Part shown: positions 13,383 through 21,222 of the stretch, piece after piece
Position numbering within the stretch: position 1 is the first letter of the stretch
Layout: the number at the start of each line of letters is the position of its first letter
Source: a virus
Strand: one strand, 5' to 3'
DNA length: 21,976 bases
IMG/VR virus record: IMGVR_UViG_3300021075_000019
Coordinates: 1 to 21,976 of that record
Notes under the pieces: model-generated
Databases searched by the model: none
The model's input: the letters and a program-made list of their open reading frames with translations, nothing else
Told to the model about the DNA's origin: nothing
Program-made: the position numbers and the translations under genes

Positions 13383-15442
13383 TGACAGCACTTATCACGA
13401 TTAAAACATTCAACGGTCATGCGATCAATGATGGCGCAAGCTACGAAGCGAAGGACATCAATGGTGCGTTTACGACGCTGAATAGCGCAAAACCTACCTG
13501 GATACCCCAGGATAAAAGCGATCAAATTTACAGTGGGACGTATACGGTTGATACACGAACATTGGTAATTGCGGTAAAGATAATTGGGAGTGATAAGAAT
13601 GCGCTTGCGGCGACATTGCGGGTGTGGCTGAAGCGGGGAAGCTATGGCAACCTGGTGGTTACGTTTTCGGACGATAGTACGGATTATCAGTTGCCGTGTG
13701 TGGTTACGTCTCTGGTGTCAAAACCAAGTGATTCGTATGATGGGGATTATGTGGTGTCACTCCAGACATCAACAACGGCGTGGACAGCGGTGACTGCCAG
13801 TACGGATACGTGGAGTTACGTACCAGATACAGCGGAAACGAAAACAATCGAGGTTGGGGGCACGGATACTACAAAGCTGATCGCAGCCATCACGCCAACT
13901 GGAAACCCGGCAGCAGGCTATTTATACCAGGCAAACTATCTACTTAGTAACGTGGATGGTAGAAACTTCGGGGATATGTATCCACATTGTATTACAGTAA
14001 ACACTGCTGCATTGGTTACGGCTGGATATATGCAGGCGTCGTGTAATGATTTACGTGTGTACTTGAATGGTGTATCTGTGCCGCGCTGGATTACAGGCGC
14101 AAACACGTCGACAACAAAAGTATGGTGTAATGTGGCCCTAAAACTTGAATATGCATTAACTACGAACCAAGCGTGGGCACCATGGACTAACACACCAATA
14201 ACGATCAATAATAGCATCCCATATTTGCAATATTACGCTACACAGTATCCTTCAGTATTTCCAAATAGCGGAAATATACGAATAGACAGAGAGGTCTTTA
14301 CATATAGTTCATATAGAATTGAAACAGGGTATGGTTCTTGTTATGGACTATGGGGTTATATTTTCACGATCACTAGCAGGGCTGCGTATGGAACAACGGC
14401 AGCAGCCCATGCACAAACAGCCCCCATTTACAAATCCACAAATAGCATAGTGTTAATGTATGGAAATGCGCTTGCTGAGGACCCAGCGGCATCAGACGTT
14501 AACTATGATACTTATAAACCTGTATTCGACTTGACAACATCAGACAACACTAAATGGATATATACGTCCACAACAGGGTTTTATGATGTAAAAAGACCTG
14601 GCGCTTGGAAGTATGCTGCGTCAGGAATAGCGGCAGCAAACAACAGATCGTATCATTATGATTATTACCAAGAAAATATTGACTCTGGATCTGCAGCAAT
14701 GGGATTCAAACTGTCATCCTATAAGAGCGGGAATGCGTGGACAGCCTTAACGAACGCGTATATAGCCTGGTATATGATTCATGTGGCTGGGATCAGTAAG
14801 CTAACAGTGACAGGTTACAAGAAACGGAATATGATAAATTGGCTGGGTACGTTGAATATAGCCAATCCTCCCGCTCTAGCAGGACTACAGAAATCAGCAG
14901 ATTTCGTGAATTGGACGAATGTATGGACGGAACCTACATCAGGAAGTGCGGGCGTGTGGCAGGCGATTGCTACAAGCGGATCAGCCACAGTAAATAATTG
15001 GTATGCACGAATAATTTTAGCGGCGGGAACCGCTGGGCTGCCTAAACCGACAACAGACATAGCCGCACTGGGTTATGGTTGTGAAAATAACCTTGAAATA
15101 TCTTCAGCCACTGTTGAATTTGTACAAGGAAATCTTCCATTAGGAGTATTGGGGGACACTGTAATGGATCACATCCACCTTGTCGGTATGATTAAAAATA
15201 CAACCAATTCTAATGCCGTACAGTTTGATTTTCCGATGGTTAAAAATAAAACGTTTACCTTTGACTCTGAGACAGCAGAGGCAACTTATGAGGGAAATAA
15301 TGCGTATAACTCAATAGCGATAAATGACAATAGCAGAAGTACATGGATAGGATTAGAGCCTGGACATAATAGTTTAACGATTGATAGCGGATCTATGGGA
15401 GATAGTACGATTGCGCTAAGCTGGTATAGGCGGCGGGTATGA
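13382..15442 (+). CDS. Distal tail protein (Dit-like) with large central insertion
   Basis: A 686-aa protein, whereas simple Dit proteins are about 250-300 aa. The N-terminal ~150 residues (ITIKTFNGHAIND, SGTYTVDTRTLVIAVKIIG, YQLPCVVTSLVSKPSDSYDGDYVVSLQ) are a Dit/siphovirus tail component domain. The last ~100 residues end with WIGLEPGHNSLTIDSGS...IALSWYRRRV, the usual C-terminal strand set. In between lie about 430 residues rich in Tyr, Trp, Asn and Thr, including a stretch WTNVWTEPTSGSAGVWQAI that looks like a beta-sandwich. Evolved Dits of other siphophages carry carbohydrate-binding modules in such insertions, so host-surface binding is likely but inferred. It overlaps both neighbours (TAATG and GTATGA). 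Confidence 0.78.
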   Translation: MTALITIKTFNGHAINDGASYEAKDINGAFTTLNSAKPTWIPQDKSDQIYSGTYTVDTRTLVIAVKIIGSDKNALAATLRVWLKRGSYGNLVVTFSDDSTDYQLPCVVTSLVSKPSDSYDGDYVVSLQTSTTAWTAVTASTDTWSYVPDTAETKTIEVGGTDTTKLIAAITPTGNPAAGYLYQANYLLSNVDGRNFGDMYPHCITVNTAALVTAGYMQASCNDLRVYLNGVSVPRWITGANTSTTKVWCNVALKLEYALTTNQAWAPWTNTPITINNSIPYLQYYATQYPSVFPNSGNIRIDREVFTYSSYRIETGYGSCYGLWGYIFTITSRAAYGTTAAAHAQTAPIYKSTNSIVLMYGNALAEDPAASDVNYDTYKPVFDLTTSDNTKWIYTSTTGFYDVKRPGAWKYAASGIAAANNRSYHYDYYQENIDSGSAAMGFKLSSYKSGNAWTALTNAYIAWYMIHVAGISKLTVTGYKKRNMINWLGTLNIANPPALAGLQKSADFVNWTNVWTEPTSGSAGVWQAIATSGSATVNNWYARIILAAGTAGLPKPTTDIAALGYGCENNLEISSATVEFVQGNLPLGVLGDTVMDHIHLVGMIKNTTNSNAVQFDFPMVKNKTFTFDSETAEATYEGNNAYNSIAINDNSRSTWIGLEPGHNSLTIDSGSMGDSTIALSWYRRRV

Positions 15443-16467
15443 GCAGGATCGTAGTGTATGGATTGGATAACTTGCCGGTAGGGGAATTTACGGGAATTGT
15501 CAATCGATCATGGGCGATAAATGACGCTAATTCAACCACGGTGACAGTATCAGGGAATGACATTGCGGAGAAACCGTTTATTCAGATGGGGAGAGTGGTT
15601 GTAATTTACCATGATAAATTGCCGGAGTGGGTCGGCGTTATCGATGCGCCAATATCTTGCTTATATAAGGCGAGCCTGGCACTGTATAGTATTGAATATT
15701 TGTTATCTCTAAGAATGCCATTGGATAAATGGAGCTGGACTTCTAATAAAACTGACAATGTGATTGCGTACATGATAAAACTTGTTAACGATCAGCAAGA
15801 TACCTACTTCCGTCCAGGAGTATTTAATCCTTATATAAACGATACATACAATGTTGGCAGCTTTAGCGCCGATAATTATTGGAATCAGATTAAAGGTTAT
15901 GCCAAATCCAGGCATTATGAGATATTTACTAGAGTAGCGCGTGTTAATAGCCAGTTAATCTATTATTTAGATACATATGCATATGGGCTGTACGGGACGG
16001 ATTGTACAGAGATACTACTCCATGATGGTGACGGCGGAAACGTGGAGCTTAAAGATATATCTGTATCAGAGGCACCTATTAATTTATTAAAATATTATGT
16101 GGGTACGAGCATAGAGAGTGCTTCGTATGTGTCTAATATCTATAAGGACGACCGATCGGTTAGTGATTACCGATTACGGTCAAGCTTAATGCAAACTGAT
16201 TCAATCACGTCAATAAGCGCATTAAATAATTTTGCTATTGCAGCGCTGGCTAAATATAAAGTTCCAAAGGTAACGACCACGTTAAATATACTTGACGTTG
16301 GTGACATTCTCAGCTTCATAAAGCTTGGTAATACGTTTTCTATTCGGATAACGAATTGTGTGTTTCCCGGAGGTAAAACGGGGTACCGGGGGCGAGGGAG
16401 AATAGAGATGATGACGTACAATGAATTGACGAATAATGTTACGGTATCGTTTGGGGGGATTTTATAA
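15439..16467 (+). CDS. Tail-associated hub protein (Siphovirus ReqiPepy6 Gp37-like / gp44-like)
   Basis: A 342-aa protein with an N-terminal SRIVVYGLDNLPVGEF..IVNRSWAINDANSTTVTVSG segment, MGRVVVIYHDKLPEWVGVID, then helices and a C-terminal beta region with VGDILSFIKLGNTFSIRITN and GRGRIEMMTYNELTNNVTVSFGG. This is the pattern of short Tal/hub proteins of the ReqiPepy6 Gp37-like family that seal the tail tip below Dit. It lacks a visible lysozyme or peptidase extension. It overlaps the Dit gene by 4 nt. Confidence 0.72.
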   Translation: MSRIVVYGLDNLPVGEFTGIVNRSWAINDANSTTVTVSGNDIAEKPFIQMGRVVVIYHDKLPEWVGVIDAPISCLYKASLALYSIEYLLSLRMPLDKWSWTSNKTDNVIAYMIKLVNDQQDTYFRPGVFNPYINDTYNVGSFSADNYWNQIKGYAKSRHYEIFTRVARVNSQLIYYLDTYAYGLYGTDCTEILLHDGDGGNVELKDISVSEAPINLLKYYVGTSIESASYVSNIYKDDRSVSDYRLRSSLMQTDSITSISALNNFAIAALAKYKVPKVTTTLNILDVGDILSFIKLGNTFSIRITNCVFPGGKTGYRGRGRIEMMTYNELTNNVTVSFGGIL

Positions 16468-17303
16468 TGGAATTTGATAGCAATAATTTGATAAATGTTG
16501 TCAATGAATTAAAGGCGAGGCTGATAAAACTTGAAGGCAGGTCTTTGTCTGGGATAGAGAGTTTAGATAATATCAGTAACGATTTAGGCGTTATGGAAGC
16601 AGGGGAGTTTAGGGCTGGGGAAGGTACGCCCGATGAGGGTTTTAGCGGTGTGCGCATGGCGTATCCAAGTATGGAATATTCAGTGAGTGGTTCGGCTCAA
16701 AACTTTAATATCGTTGGTGTAAATAATGACGAGTTACAGTTTGGACTGGACGCTGAAACCGGCGCGGCGGTTGCTGGTGCTGGCAATGTACTTATGGATA
16801 TAGATGGACTGGCAATTATTGGTGAAGAGCCGCCGGCGTTCGGAGTATCTGGCGGAACGAATCCTGGTGGTCTCACATCAAAACATAGTTTGCATTTCAA
16901 CGATGAGGACAATCTTAATACGATAGCAGATATTATACTGTCAAACGGACAAACAGCGAAGGGTTTACTGATGCGGTCAGGTTACGATGATTTACCGCTA
17001 GACACATTCTCGAAAATTAGATCACAAAACTCGCATGGGTTTGTACAGTATCATCAGGAAGTTACGGAGGGTGATACAGCAGATATTTATGTTACGAGTG
17101 ATTTACCCTTAACTATTGATCTAGGTGGTGGAACGCTAACAAACTACGTTACGGATGTAGCATCAGGTGGCGGCGGAGTACCTAAACGAATTATCAAACT
17201 TGGAACAACAGTTACTGTAGGTGATGAAGAATCTTATATCGTTGCGCCAGAATTGATTATCAATGGCGATTTCATTCTGGACGGTTATTTGATGGTGAGG
17301 TGA
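16467..17303 (+). CDS. Tail tip / fibre-like structural protein
   Basis: A 278-aa protein with a short N-terminal helix with LINVVNELKARLIKLEG, a Gly-rich segment AGEFRAGEGTPDEGFSGVRM, beta-rich repeats (VGVNNDELQFGLDAETGAAVAGAGNVLMDIDG), and a C-terminal sheet with PELIINGDFILDGYLMVR. The first helix could trimerise. Repeated short beta elements followed by Gly turns are typical of phage fibre or baseplate plug proteins. GGGGGG precedes the ATG, and the start overlaps the hub stop (TAATG). No enzymatic motif is seen; the exact role is not known. Confidence 0.65.
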   Translation: MEFDSNNLINVVNELKARLIKLEGRSLSGIESLDNISNDLGVMEAGEFRAGEGTPDEGFSGVRMAYPSMEYSVSGSAQNFNIVGVNNDELQFGLDAETGAAVAGAGNVLMDIDGLAIIGEEPPAFGVSGGTNPGGLTSKHSLHFNDEDNLNTIADIILSNGQTAKGLLMRSGYDDLPLDTFSKIRSQNSHGFVQYHQEVTEGDTADIYVTSDLPLTIDLGGGTLTNYVTDVASGGGGVPKRIIKLGTTVTVGDEESYIVAPELIINGDFILDGYLMVR

Positions 17304-17306
17304 ATA

Positions 17307-18710
17307 ATGGCATTTCAATTAATGGAAATAAATGAAACTCCTGATGCTCCACTAAGTGGCAGACGACAACTATACGCAAAATCAGATGGCATATATGAAC
17401 AGGATTCTGGTAATGTCGCAGTAAAACTGGCTAATGTGTCAGAGCTTGGTAATGTAACGCTAACTCAAAGACTTTACAATTTTACAGGAGGAACTCTTAA
17501 TGTTGGTGATGTAGTCATAATGGACACCAGTATAATGGACACAGTAGCGACGACCACAGCTCCAAAAGATTTAAGAGTGCTTGGAACAGCCGCAGAGACA
17601 ATTGGTAATATGGCGTATGGTCTATTTAATGTAGTATCAGGATCAATCGCATATATAACGATAGCTGGTACAGTTGCGGTTGGCGATTGGTTAAGTGCAT
17701 CCAGTACGGTCAAAAAAGCATTTAGTGTTGGACCCGTTCGAGAACGTGGAGCATTTGCGGTGGCTCTCTCGTCTGGAACGAACACAACGATAAGATGTAT
17801 GCTGTACACAAATCCAGAATTAACTTCGACTGGAACGTATTCATATTTGATTGGTGGTACTGCTGACTCAATTAATGGAAATGTAAATGCGTATAAATTT
17901 ACACACGCATCGGCTACGGTGGCGTATCTCGCAAGTGCGAATTTACCAGCAGCACTTTTGAGTAATTCAGGAATTGGTAATACCACGTTGGCTGGATATT
18001 CTTCTGGTGGTTCTCCAAATACGTACGGTAATAGTGTGGTAAGCGGATACAAAATGCCATACTCGACAGAGACAACATCGGTAAACGGAAGTCTCGCTCT
18101 AGGTACTGCACGTTTTGCTGCTAGTAGATGTGGAGCAAATTCGTCTACAAAAGGATATGTTATTGGCGGTAATAATATTGCTAATACAACCCTTACTACT
18201 ACGGATAAATGCACGTTTTCAACAGATACAATGAGTGTAAGCACAGCAGCGTCCAGAACGATTTATTATGGTATTGCTATTAGTGATGGTACTGTTGCAT
18301 TTGAATCCGGTGGTACCAGATATACCACAGACAAACGCACGTTTTCAACAGATACTTGTGCCGCAAATGTAGACTCAAATCTACCTATTGGAGGTGGTTG
18401 GGGTGCACTTTCATTTTCCACGACAGGATATTTGGCTATAAAATTATCGGGTACGAGTTACAGTGTAAAAATACCATTTGCAACTGGAGTACAAGCAAAC
18501 AATGCGAACGTATTGACACAATTACAGTCATACTGCGCTATGTTTCCAATCAATGCAACAAACGGATGGTTTATTGGCGACATGTCTACTAGTCCATTTA
18601 CACAATCGAGTAAATTCACATTGAGTACAGAAACTTATACTATTGATAATGGGGCGGCTATGCCAGCAGGTAGATATTATGGAGCGAGTTTCACGAAAGG
18701 AGCATATTAA
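17307..18710 (+). CDS. Tail fibre / receptor-binding protein, propeller-like (paralogue 1)
   Basis: A 467-aa protein. Residues 1-175 are a fibre anchoring domain: RRQLYAKSDGIYEQ, FTGGTLNVGDVVIMDT and GDWLSASSTVKKAFSVGPVRERGAFAVAL. Residues 185-467 contain about seven kelch-like blades, each with a Gly-rich turn and a T/S-rich strand, such as GYVIGGNN...TTDKCTFSTDTMS, FESGGTRYTTDKRTFSTDT and GWFIGDMSTSPFTQSSKFTLSTET. It ends in AGRYYGASFTKGAY. The next gene is a close tandem paralogue sharing near-identical DNA blocks. Binding of a surface glycan or protein is inferred from fold and place. The start lies 3 nt after the upstream stop. Confidence 0.75.
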   Translation: MAFQLMEINETPDAPLSGRRQLYAKSDGIYEQDSGNVAVKLANVSELGNVTLTQRLYNFTGGTLNVGDVVIMDTSIMDTVATTTAPKDLRVLGTAAETIGNMAYGLFNVVSGSIAYITIAGTVAVGDWLSASSTVKKAFSVGPVRERGAFAVALSSGTNTTIRCMLYTNPELTSTGTYSYLIGGTADSINGNVNAYKFTHASATVAYLASANLPAALLSNSGIGNTTLAGYSSGGSPNTYGNSVVSGYKMPYSTETTSVNGSLALGTARFAASRCGANSSTKGYVIGGNNIANTTLTTTDKCTFSTDTMSVSTAASRTIYYGIAISDGTVAFESGGTRYTTDKRTFSTDTCAANVDSNLPIGGGWGALSFSTTGYLAIKLSGTSYSVKIPFATGVQANNANVLTQLQSYCAMFPINATNGWFIGDMSTSPFTQSSKFTLSTETYTIDNGAAMPAGRYYGASFTKGAY

Positions 18711-20116
18711 TGGTAGCTAATATTCCAGAGTATCAAACGAATCCTAATGTTCCAGATAGCGGCATGAGACGTGTTTTTGCTAAGGAAGATGGTATCTATG
18801 AACAAAACTCGTTTATTATTGGTAATGTTCCAGTTCGATTAGCTTATGAAGATGAATTAGGACAGAACGAGTTAGGGCAATTATTTATCAATGAGTCCGG
18901 TGATACTCTATATCACGGAGACGTAGTTATTTTGGATACGGGTTATGCTTATTCGGTTACGACAACCACAGCTACAAAAGACTTGCGGGTCATTGGCGTT
19001 GTGGCGGCTAAGTCGATTGTAAATGACGCAAGCGGATTGATTCACACGGTACATAGCGTTATTGCTGATGTTAATATTGTTGGTAGTGTAGCTATTGGCG
19101 ATTGGTTAAGTGCATCCAGTACGGTTAAAAAAGCATTTAGTGTTGGACCCGTTCGAGAACGTGGAGCATTTGCGGTGGCTCTCTCGTCTGGAACGAACAC
19201 AACGATAAGATGTATGCTGTACACAAATCCAGAATTGACTATGAGTGGAACATTTAGTTATTTTCTTGGTGGTTCTCTTAATGCTGGTACAACCGCAAGC
19301 TCGTACTCTTTTCGGTTTACTCATGCAACTGCAATAGTGGCGTATCTCGCAAGTGCGAATTTACCAGCAGCACTTTTGGGTAATTCAGGAATTGGTAATA
19401 CCACGTTGGCTGGATATTCTTCTGGTGGTACTCCAACGACTTTCGGCGTAGTGGTGAGTGGATATAAAATTCCTTATTCCACAGAAATTACAAGTCTAAA
19501 CTCGAATTTGGCGGTGGCTGTAGCGAAGTATGTATCTGGAAGTGGAGCAAGTGCCACAACGAAAGGCTATATTGTTGGCGGTAATAATGGAGCGTCTGCT
19601 CTTAACACAACCGATAAATGCACTTATTCTACCGATACAATGAGTGTAAGCACGCCTAACTCGGCTAATAACTATAATCGCGCTAATATTAGCGATGGAA
19701 TTACAATTTATTCGTGCGGAGGTTCGGCTGATACTATAACCGACAGGATAACTGTAGCAACAGATGTTATAGCAAATTGGACAGATGCGGCTATGCCAGC
19801 CTATAACCACTATAATTCACTTTCTTTTTCAACGACAGGATATTTGGCTTGTAGGCTTGGAGGCGGAAACTATAGTCATAAAATACCGTTCGCAACAGGT
19901 ATTCGAGAAAATCTTACTCAGGTACTAACACAATCACAATATAATAGTTTTTGTGCAGTCAATGCAACAAACGGATGGTTCATTGGCGACAATACTAGCC
20001 CATTTACACAGTCGAGTAAATTCACATTGAGTACAGAAACTTATACTATTGATAATGGGGCGGCTATGCCTTTAGGCAGAGGGCTGGGAGCATATATGAC
20101 AAATGGAGCTTATTAA
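18710..20116 (+). CDS. Tail fibre / receptor-binding protein, propeller-like (paralogue 2)
   Basis: A 468-aa tandem paralogue of the gene before it, starting 1 nt inside its stop codon (TAATG) with AAGGAG upstream. It has the same anchor domain (RRVFAKEDGIYEQ, FINESGDTLYHGDVVILDT) and the same propeller layout. DNA identity is patchy: 19096-19237 matches 17681-17822 with two differences, and 19337-19429 matches 17919-18011 with one, whereas regions between are strongly diverged, particularly the propeller loops. The C-terminus is PLGRGLGAYMTNGAY. Two such genes suggest alternative or co-assembled receptor-binding proteins. Confidence 0.75.
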   Translation: MVANIPEYQTNPNVPDSGMRRVFAKEDGIYEQNSFIIGNVPVRLAYEDELGQNELGQLFINESGDTLYHGDVVILDTGYAYSVTTTTATKDLRVIGVVAAKSIVNDASGLIHTVHSVIADVNIVGSVAIGDWLSASSTVKKAFSVGPVRERGAFAVALSSGTNTTIRCMLYTNPELTMSGTFSYFLGGSLNAGTTASSYSFRFTHATAIVAYLASANLPAALLGNSGIGNTTLAGYSSGGTPTTFGVVVSGYKIPYSTEITSLNSNLAVAVAKYVSGSGASATTKGYIVGGNNGASALNTTDKCTYSTDTMSVSTPNSANNYNRANISDGITIYSCGGSADTITDRITVATDVIANWTDAAMPAYNHYNSLSFSTTGYLACRLGGGNYSHKIPFATGIRENLTQVLTQSQYNSFCAVNATNGWFIGDNTSPFTQSSKFTLSTETYTIDNGAAMPLGRGLGAYMTNGAY

Positions 20117-20118
20117 AT

Positions 20119-20772
20119 ATGACTGATCAAATAGAATTATCGAAACAAATGATAGAAACCATCGAGGCGATTTATCCTCAAATTTCTAAAATGTATTTTC
20201 ACAGGAGCAAATACTCGCTGGAACATTTTGTTGTCGGACAGCACATGACTCCAGAGCGACAAAAAGCGCAAATTGGTGTGGAACTTCTCGGCTGTATGCA
20301 AGAGTTCACAAGGTTAGTGAATGAAGCTCGGAGATTGAAGAATAAAATCAAGATGATTAATATTCAAATCTCAAGATTAGATTTAAGTGATGAAATCAAT
20401 CTAATTATGGCGGATGATTGGCAGATTGATATTGAGGAAGCGCAAAGAGGGATGCTTGGTATTCAACTGGAAACAGAGGCAAAACTGTATGAAGCGCAAG
20501 AACTGTATCGTCTGTTCGGTCTCTTGCCAGATTTCACACTTGAACAAATGGAGGACGCAGAGCCGGGCTATTGGAAGAAACGACTGATTCGCCAAATGGT
20601 TACGACACAGCGAGATGCTCATGGGAATCTCGAAGCAATGTTGCAAATGAAAACCGAAGTCGGCAAGTTCATTCCAGAGATACAAATATTAAATTTTGAT
20701 GTTGCCATGCGTACTCTTGGTTTGGATGAGAACGGTAAACCGCCACAATTACAAAAGCGAGGTGATAGATGA
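20119..20772 (+). CDS. Unknown helical protein downstream of fibre genes
   Basis: A 217-aa protein rich in Glu, Gln, Arg, Lys and Leu, largely helical, with likely coiled coil around residues 60-90 (CMQEFTRLVNEARRLKNKIKMI) and 115-140 (LETEAKLYEAQELYRLF). It has no signal peptide. Its position after the fibres suggests a fibre assembly factor or minor structural protein, but no family is recognised. GGAG lies upstream of the ATG, and the stop overlaps the next gene start (ATGA). Confidence 0.65.
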   Translation: MTDQIELSKQMIETIEAIYPQISKMYFHRSKYSLEHFVVGQHMTPERQKAQIGVELLGCMQEFTRLVNEARRLKNKIKMINIQISRLDLSDEINLIMADDWQIDIEEAQRGMLGIQLETEAKLYEAQELYRLFGLLPDFTLEQMEDAEPGYWKKRLIRQMVTTQRDAHGNLEAMLQMKTEVGKFIPEIQILNFDVAMRTLGLDENGKPPQLQKRGDR

Positions 20773-21059
20773 CCGACCCTGTACCATACATAATTGCAGT
20801 CCAGAAATATCTCACGGAGCGAATACGTGAAGAACTTCATTATGCTGGAATAGACATTTGGACTATTAAGCCAAGTAACACTAATCCATACAACACGGAT
20901 ATAGTTTTGGACTTTGAACCTACTGACGAACAACGTGCAACCATTAATCAAGTGGTAGAAGCGCATGACCCGTTATACGTTGATGAACCATTGCCTACAG
21001 TGGAACAGCGTCTATCAGACATGGAAGATGTTGTGAAAGTAATAATTTTTGGAGGTTGA
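20769..21059 (+). CDS. Small unknown phage protein (XkdW position)
   Basis: A 96-aa protein: a short alpha/beta N-terminal part (AVQKYLTERIREELHYAGIDIWTIKP) and a C-terminal helix with TVEQRLSDMEDVVKVIIFGG, typical of small proteins located between fibre genes and an XkdX-like gene. No catalytic motif is seen. It overlaps the previous gene by 4 nt and is followed by two closely spaced GGAGG sites. Confidence 0.6.
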   Translation: MTDPVPYIIAVQKYLTERIREELHYAGIDIWTIKPSNTNPYNTDIVLDFEPTDEQRATINQVVEAHDPLYVDEPLPTVEQRLSDMEDVVKVIIFGG

Positions 21060-21075
21060 TATGTGGAGGTTAATA

Positions 21076-21204
21076 ATGTACTTTAAGTTTTTGTTGAATA
21101 TGTGGAAGTTAAGACGACTTACGATTGAAGAAGTCGATGAAGCAGTAACTAAAGGATTAATTACACAAGAACAAGGTGATGCGATTAAAGAAACAATCCG
21201 CTAA
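21076..21204 (+). CDS. XkdX-like very small protein
   Basis: A 42-aa protein with LNMWKLRRLTIEEVDEAVTKGLITQEQGDAIKETIR. The aromatic start followed by T/K-x-E-x-V...V..G.IT.E....I is the XkdX-family pattern of ~45-residue proteins at the end of tail modules. ATG 21076 has GGAGG at 21065-21069, spaced 6 nt. An alternative start at ATG 21061 (also behind GGAGG) would add MWRLI. The last codons ACA ATC CGC TAA are one arm of a perfect inverted repeat. Confidence 0.65.
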   Translation: MYFKFLLNMWKLRRLTIEEVDEAVTKGLITQEQGDAIKETIR

Positions 21205-21222
21205 GGGGTGTTAGCGGATTGT
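21193..21222. repeat. Perfect 12-bp inverted repeat covering both convergent stop codons
   Basis: ACAATCCGCTAA (21193-21204), loop GGGGTG, TTAGCGGATTGT (21211-21222). On the plus strand the left arm encodes T-I-R-stop of the XkdX-like gene; on the minus strand the right arm encodes T-I-R-stop of the recombinase frame. No T-run follows directly. It may work as a bidirectional terminator hairpin or a protein-binding palindrome. Confidence 0.85.

Noticed and set aside
17474-18244. 256-aa minus-strand frame inside the first fibre gene
   Set aside because: It is antisense to a well-supported repeat protein, has a partial equivalent in the paralogue only because the DNA is shared, and shows no start signal.
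17307-20116. Diversity-generating retroelement acting on the fibre genes
   Set aside because: No reverse transcriptase or template repeat is in the window, and differences between the paralogues are not confined to adenines or to the 3' end.
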